NCBI GenBank assembly: GCA_016839905.1
Contig: JAEOTJ010000108.1
Coordinates: forward strand, 1-9,446
Source: Promethearchaeota archaeon
GTDB taxonomy: Archaea > Asgardarchaeota > Lokiarchaeia > Sigynarchaeales > SOKP01
DNA: 9,446 nt
Direction: 5' to 3'
Below, piece by piece: positions 5,743-9,446 of this stretch (position 1 is the first letter of the stretch; the number at the start of each line of letters is the position of its first letter). A program made the translations under genes and the position numbers. Under the pieces are notes generated by a model, which worked only from the letters and a program-made list of their open reading frames with translations, did not search any database and had not been told where the DNA came from.

Positions 5743-6756
5743 ATGCCTAAAGAAATCAAAGGAATTATTGTAAGCCGTCTTATTGTTTTTATAACTATTA
5801 TTATTTTACCAATAACTATTTTTATAATTTTTAATTTGGTTGATTTCAAGCTATGGTTCTCAACAGATCCAAATTTAACTATTTTTATTGTAAAATTTTT
5901 ATGTCCTTTAGTGTTTAGTATTTCTTGGCTATTTTTTCTAATATTATTTGCCAATAGAGTATCACAAACCTTAGATTCGATGGATAAGACAGTCAGAGTT
6001 ATTCCTCTGAGATTAAAATTCTTTTTTGGAATAAATGCTATTTTTATATTATTTATTTTTATATTTCCTTTAATAACTCCTTTAATATCTGCGTTAAGCT
6101 TTGCCTCAATGGCTTGGCGCTTAACAACATTTAGGAAGGAACTCCGGGAGGATGATAAAATCTCTTTTTCAACAAGGTTACTAATGATTTTATTTTCTCT
6201 CCTACCAATATTTTGTGCGATTTGTATAATTCCTGAATATTTATTATTAACCATATTTCTATGGAGGGATGTATGGATTCCTTTATTAGATTATATATTT
6301 ATTATATCTCTTTGTCTTTGTACAGCTTTAGCAATAGGATCTTTATTTGTATTAATATTAAATTCAGGGATTAGTGAAATTGAGGAAATATTTATTAATC
6401 CAGATGAAAGACCAAGTCTATTTGCCATATACATATTAGAAATTCTTCTTTTCATATTCTTTTTAATATTAGCTATCGGGAAATTTCCACTTATTGATTT
6501 ATTTTATAATATAGGATTTTTTATAGTGATATTTGTTTTTATCGTGAATTTTTTTAGTGGTAAAAAAGAGGATGCCAAATTTCGGGGGCATTTCTTTGGA
6601 TACATTTTAGCAGCAGTCTTTATGGGGTCCAATTTACTCATATTTAACCTAGATTTAGCGAAATTTTTACAAGTTTGGAGTTTAGTCATATCCGCAACAC
6701 TATTCATTTTTGTATTTTTTTATACTTTTCTTACTTTAGAAGAAACTGAATTTTGA
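5743..6756 (+). CDS. Polytopic membrane protein of unknown family
   Basis: I do not recognise the family. The 337 residues are dominated by hydrophobic segments at about 13-33, 46-70, 93-123, 146-172, 182-206, 226-246, 250-271, 284-303 and 309-331. The loops 71-92, 124-145 and 272-283 are rich in Lys/Arg. For both 71-92 and 124-145 to be cytoplasmic, the 93-123 segment, with P109 and P113, would have to be a hairpin or re-entrant pair. The remaining eight helices then place both termini inside. Few charged residues lie within the helices, so a transporter with a charged pathway is not evident. The gene starts 62 bp after the longin-GTPase on the same strand. TTAAAAAAAATATT at about 5705-5718 could be its own TATA box. 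A membrane docking partner for that GTPase is possible but rests only on proximity. Confidence 0.75.
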   Translation: MPKEIKGIIVSRLIVFITIIILPITIFIIFNLVDFKLWFSTDPNLTIFIVKFLCPLVFSISWLFFLILFANRVSQTLDSMDKTVRVIPLRLKFFFGINAIFILFIFIFPLITPLISALSFASMAWRLTTFRKELREDDKISFSTRLLMILFSLLPIFCAICIIPEYLLLTIFLWRDVWIPLLDYIFIISLCLCTALAIGSLFVLILNSGISEIEEIFINPDERPSLFAIYILEILLFIFFLILAIGKFPLIDLFYNIGFFIVIFVFIVNFFSGKKEDAKFRGHFFGYILAAVFMGSNLLIFNLDLAKFLQVWSLVISATLFIFVFFYTFLTLEETEF

Positions 6757-6787
6757 ATCATTTGAAGATATTTTTTTAAAGATTCAA
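6753..6787 (+). terminator. Possible hairpin/oligo-T terminator after the membrane protein gene
   Basis: TTGAATC (6753-6759) pairs perfectly with GATTCAA (6781-6787). The 21-base loop contains seven Ts (6771-6777). As at 4605, the stem overlaps the stop codon. It could end transcription before the 279-bp gap to the surface protein gene. Confidence 0.4.
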
Positions 6788-6924
6788 GTTTTTATAGGTA
6801 AAAATGATTTAAATTAGATTATTCTTAATTTTGAGGCAATTATTTTAAATTAAGCGAATTAAAATGAGAATTATTAATTTTAATATATATTTTAAACGTG
6901 CTAAGACCTGAATTTTTAGGATTA

Positions 6925-7026
6925 ATGAAACTTTTTAAAAATTCTATTATGTTAGAAACTCAAGTATTAAAAGGTAAAATTGAAATTATATTTTTAACAC
7001 TAAATTTTTTAAAAAAAATTACGTGA
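6925..7026 (+). CDS. Possible 33-codon small ORF leading into the surface protein gene
   Basis: An open frame from ATG 6925 to TGA 7024-7026 would encode a 33-residue basic, hydrophobic peptide starting MKLFKNSIMLETQ and ending LNFLKKIT. AGGAT at 6918-6922 is a weak ribosome binding site just before the ATG. The stop lies nine bases before the ATG of the surface protein, inside the GTGAT that probably serves that gene. It could be a leader ORF or simply a chance open frame in AT-rich intergenic DNA; its AT-dominated codons do not distinguish these. Confidence 0.15.
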   Translation: MKLFKNSIMLETQVLKGKIEIIFLTLNFLKKIT

Positions 7027-7027
7027 T
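6986..7027 (+). promoter_or_regulatory. Promoter and ribosome binding site of the surface protein gene
   Basis: TTATATTTTTA at 6986-6996 is a plausible TATA box, placing the transcript start near 7015. GTGAT at 7023-7027, matching the 3' part of the archaeal Shine-Dalgarno sequence, lies eight bases before the ATG at 7036. A second AT run at 7002-7020 could instead drive a leaderless transcript. The rest of the 6757-7035 gap shows nothing clear beyond the hairpin and the small open frame noted separately. Confidence 0.4.
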
Positions 7028-7035
7028 TTATAAAA

Positions 7036-9111
7036 ATGAGAAAAGTTAATGTAAAAGCATTAATGATTATAACTTTTTTAACTACATCTATCTTAGCAAT
7101 GCCAATCATGGCAAATGCTCAAGGTAATGGTGACGGTAAACCTGGCGGTCCAGGAATGGATCCCCGAAAGATGAGCGGCGCTTTTAATCAATTTGGTATG
7201 AGTGGACAAATACTAGGGAGTATTTTTGAAGTACTTTTCAATCAAACCATGAATTTAGATGATGTAAAATTTGATAAGGGATTATATGTTTTACATGCTT
7301 CTAAAAGCCAAACCTATGATGGTACATACAATTTTGCTGAGAATTATGATACTGAAGAAATTCATTTCCTTCCATGGAGAGACGATGGTGCGCTAAACAA
7401 TAATTATACTGATTCTGATCTACAACATCCTGTATATTGCCATGTTCAAAAAGCTGGACAATTTGATTATACTTTAGAGGTTGGAGCATCTATCACAATG
7501 GCTATCTGGGATTATGATGAGTCTTTCATAACAGCTGCTAAAAAGATCACTGAATTTATGCAAGAAGTAAGGGATGCTAAGGACGAGGGCAATGATGACG
7601 AAGCACGGAGGATATTGATGGAAGAAGGAGTAGCATTATTGGCTTGGCTATTTACAAACATAAATAATATTTTTACTGGTGATGAATTATTTATCCTCAA
7701 TCCAATAACATGGTCTAGATTGGAAATTAGACCTGACCTTGGTACTTTTTCAATTACTAAGACTTGGTATGAGGATGGTGGAAATGGATATATTGATTTT
7801 GGTACAGGACCAGGGAGTGATGATACATTAGTAAGTGGTGCCCGTGTGGATGAATGGAGAAATACAGCACAAAATTATAAAGATCATGGAATGGAATGGT
7901 TATGTACAACAACAAATCCTACAGATACAACGGTTTGGACAACATTAAGTTTCGATTTAATTCAATTATGGGTTAAAAACTTTGAAATTCACATAGATTT
8001 AAGCGAATTGAGTAGCGGAGGTACTGTCAATCCTGCTCGACTATTTAACGGGCTTGATGTAGAGTTTTATATTTTTACACACCATTTAGAAGGGGCATAT
8101 TTATATAATGATTTTGATTCAAACGATAAAGTAACAGTACAATATGAGGATGTAATGAATGGAACAGATGTCGCAGTAACTCCTGACGGCAAGCCAATTA
8201 AGCAGCCTAAAGCAACGGAATTATCCCATAGATTAATGTTGAGTGATATGGATTCACCTCAAATAAACAAACCAAAAGAGAATGGTGATGGTAATGTTGA
8301 ATGGGGCATAACACTGCAGAATCCATATATCCTCGCATTACCATTAGGGATTGATTTAGAAACCTATATTGGAGCTGCATCGCATCAACTTCCTTTTATA
8401 ACGTTTAACCTGGAGTTTATTAAGGAAGATCCTGTCGATATAGGAGATGGAAAACTATATGCTGAAGGAGAAGTCAAATTGACCCATAATTTTGGCCCCT
8501 GGAACACTGTTCCTCCAGAAATTAATGGCTTGGATCTAGTAATCGTTTATATCTCTAGCATATTCCACTTTCATTTAGACGTTGACACTGAAGATTTATC
8601 TGATACTGATGTTGCTGAAGAGGATATGGAGGCTAATTACGCTGATGGAAATAAAACAATTAGTATTGGAAATTATATTGATACTGATGCAGATCTTGAT
8701 TTTGTAGATATCGCTGGTCCAGATTATATATTATCTGATACTTTTGATTCAGATAACGAACCAACAGGTGGAACCTCGTATCCTGCGTCTACTCAAATCG
8801 TTCCAGTAGCACTGTGGGAATTCCAAGGTAAGGCCCATGAAACAAATACTGGAGATGAAGGTACTAAAGATGATGACTATTCTACCGATGTCAATTTAGA
8901 AATAAGCCACAATGTAATGTATTATGGTATTTGTTATCCTGAATGGAATGGTACTGGTACAGGTATTTGGCATGATCCTACATTCAGCGTCTATATGGTC
9001 TTTACTCCCGAGGGTCTTGGTTTCTGGGCGTTAATTCTATTAATTGCTGGTGTAGGATTAGTTGGTCTTGCTACAATCCTAATTAAGAAGAGAAAAGATA
9101 GAGGCTTTTAA
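7036..9111 (+). CDS. Secreted, C-terminally membrane-anchored surface protein of unknown family
   Basis: A 691-residue extracellular protein. Residues 1-28 are a Sec signal peptide: basic MRKVNVK, hydrophobic 8-26, and an A-N-A cleavage motif before Q29. A Gly/Pro-rich linker (30-40) follows. The body is mostly beta-rich and strongly acidic, with Asp clusters such as DFDSND, DTDADLD and DTFDSD, and has several N-x-S/T sequons (NQT, NYT, NGT, NKT), consistent with a glycosylated or calcium-binding surface layer component. An amphipathic helical insert at about 162-205 interrupts it. The C-terminus has PEGLG (658-662), a hydrophobic helix (661-683) and the basic tail KKRKDRGF. This three-part end resembles archaeal CTERM sorting signals. 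I see no catalytic motif, and only three cysteines in the body. An S-layer or adhesin role is inferred. A strong terminator follows. Confidence 0.85.
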   Translation: MRKVNVKALMIITFLTTSILAMPIMANAQGNGDGKPGGPGMDPRKMSGAFNQFGMSGQILGSIFEVLFNQTMNLDDVKFDKGLYVLHASKSQTYDGTYNFAENYDTEEIHFLPWRDDGALNNNYTDSDLQHPVYCHVQKAGQFDYTLEVGASITMAIWDYDESFITAAKKITEFMQEVRDAKDEGNDDEARRILMEEGVALLAWLFTNINNIFTGDELFILNPITWSRLEIRPDLGTFSITKTWYEDGGNGYIDFGTGPGSDDTLVSGARVDEWRNTAQNYKDHGMEWLCTTTNPTDTTVWTTLSFDLIQLWVKNFEIHIDLSELSSGGTVNPARLFNGLDVEFYIFTHHLEGAYLYNDFDSNDKVTVQYEDVMNGTDVAVTPDGKPIKQPKATELSHRLMLSDMDSPQINKPKENGDGNVEWGITLQNPYILALPLGIDLETYIGAASHQLPFITFNLEFIKEDPVDIGDGKLYAEGEVKLTHNFGPWNTVPPEINGLDLVIVYISSIFHFHLDVDTEDLSDTDVAEEDMEANYADGNKTISIGNYIDTDADLDFVDIAGPDYILSDTFDSDNEPTGGTSYPASTQIVPVALWEFQGKAHETNTGDEGTKDDDYSTDVNLEISHNVMYYGICYPEWNGTGTGIWHDPTFSVYMVFTPEGLGFWALILLIAGVGLVGLATILIKKRKDRGF

Positions 9112-9123
9112 AACAACAATTTT

Positions 9124-9155
9124 ATTAAATTTTATTTAATCTTTTTTTTTTTTTT
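9124..9155 (+). terminator. Terminator of the surface protein gene (AT hairpin plus T14)
   Basis: ATTAAAT (9124-9130) and ATTTAAT (9134-9140) form a perfect 7-bp stem with a TTT loop, followed by C and 14 consecutive Ts (9142-9155). It begins 13 bp after the stop codon. The long T run alone is a typical archaeal termination signal. Confidence 0.75.
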
Positions 9156-9239
9156 ACTTTTACTGATATTCTTAAAATTTGATTAATTTATGTTTTTTTG
9201 ATTGTTTTTTAAGATAAATATATAGATTTTAAATGCTCT

Positions 9240-9266
9240 TTTAGTAATATAATAATTATTACTAAA
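9240..9266. repeat. Perfect 10-bp inverted repeat upstream of the acyl-CoA synthetase gene
   Basis: TTTAGTAATA (9240-9249) and TATTACTAAA (9257-9266) are exact reverse complements separated by seven bases. The element lies about 33 bp upstream of the TATA-like sequence at 9299 and well past the terminator T run at 9142-9155. That position suits an operator for a dimeric regulator. A structural or chance origin is possible in such AT-rich DNA. Confidence 0.45.
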
Positions 9267-9298
9267 GTTAATAGGATATTTAAATGATAAGATTGTGA

Positions 9299-9308
9299 TA
9301 TATAAATA
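9299..9308 (+). promoter_or_regulatory. TATA box of the acyl-CoA synthetase gene
   Basis: TATATAAATA is a near-consensus archaeal TATA box about 50 bases upstream of the ATG at 9354. The expected start near 9328 leaves a leader of about 25 bases containing GTGA at 9344-9347, six bases before the ATG. Confidence 0.5.
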
Positions 9309-9353
9309 TAAATGAAAAAAATTTCAATAAAAATTAAAGAAAAGTGAATAAAA

Positions 9354-9446
9354 ATGCCTCTAAAAAAAGATGATAAATATCAAGTAGATGAGAATAAGCG
9401 ATGGTTTAAAAAATGGTGGCCTGAGGGAGTTCCACATCAAATCCAA
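9354..9446 (+). CDS. N-terminus of a probable acyl-CoA synthetase (AMP-binding), truncated by the window edge
   Basis: Only the first 31 codons are present. The segment RWFKKWWPEGVPHQI resembles the conserved W-x-K-x-W/Y-P-E-G-V-P opening of long-chain acyl-CoA synthetases, which activate fatty acids to acyl-AMP and then acyl-CoA. The P-loop-like and A-motif regions that would prove this lie beyond the edge. GTGA at 9344-9347 and a TATA box at 9299 support the ATG at 9354. In an archaeon with ether lipids, such enzymes may serve fatty-acid degradation. The family call rests on one short motif. Confidence 0.6.
   Translation, partial: MPLKKDDKYQVDENKRWFKKWWPEGVPHQIQ

Noticed and set aside
5622..6254. 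A 210-codon minus-strand frame
   Set aside because: It lies antisense to the membrane protein and the end of the longin-GTPase. Its Lys/Ile/Asn-rich composition is what the complement of hydrophobic AT-rich codons gives, and it has no domain signature.
1..9446. CRISPR arrays, tRNA/rRNA genes, insertion sequences, prophage genes
   Set aside because: No regularly spaced repeats, no GC-rich folded RNA-like tract, no transposase or phage protein, and no terminal inverted repeats with target duplications were seen on either strand.

Overview
The window looks like a piece of a Lokiarchaeia-type Asgard archaeal chromosome. The archaeal signs are an Spt5 with NGN and KOW domains, translation initiation factor aIF1A, an FCF1/Utp24-like PIN protein, TATA-box promoters and oligo-T terminators, all in AT-rich DNA. 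The Asgard signs are a compact Rab/Ras-like GTPase and a second, Arf-like GTPase fused to an N-terminal longin-like domain, eukaryotic-signature proteins that are abundant in this group. The assignment is by eye. No RNA gene, CRISPR array, insertion sequence or phage module is visible.

Layout. At 44-1697, on the minus strand, lie cupin -> aIF1A -> Spt5, an information-processing block in which each gene appears to have its own TATA element. At 1835-3022, on the plus strand, is an iron-type alcohol dehydrogenase-like protein with two altered active-site histidine positions. It converges, 8 bp apart, on a minus-strand pair at 3031-3995: the Rab-like GTPase overlaps the PIN-domain gene through a TTGA stop/start junction. 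A 328-bp divergent intergenic region then leads to a plus-strand series: a DUF861-type cupin (4324-4605), the longin-Arf-like GTPase (TTG start, 4802-5680), a polytopic membrane protein of no recognised family (5743-6756), a large secreted and C-terminally anchored surface protein (7036-9111), and the first 31 codons of a probable acyl-CoA synthetase running off the right edge (9354 onward).

How the genes may work together. The most interesting stretch is about 3.3-6.8 kb, where two different small GTPases lie within 1 kb of each other. One is tied translationally to a PIN nuclease-like protein. The other carries its own longin domain and is followed 62 bp later by a multi-pass membrane protein. 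Neither GTPase has a C-terminal prenylation cysteine or an N-terminal myristoylation glycine, so membrane attachment, if any, would need a partner. The longin-Arf fusion puts in one chain two folds that act as partners in the eukaryotic SRP receptor (SR-alpha longin domain with the Arf-like SR-beta). This is a hypothesis from domain architecture, not a demonstrated function.

Non-coding structure. The strongest signals are an AT-only hairpin followed by 14 Ts after the surface protein gene (9124-9155), a perfect 10-bp inverted repeat upstream of the acyl-CoA synthetase promoter (9240-9266), and two hairpins that start at stop codons (4605-4648 and 6753-6787) with oligo-T in the loop.
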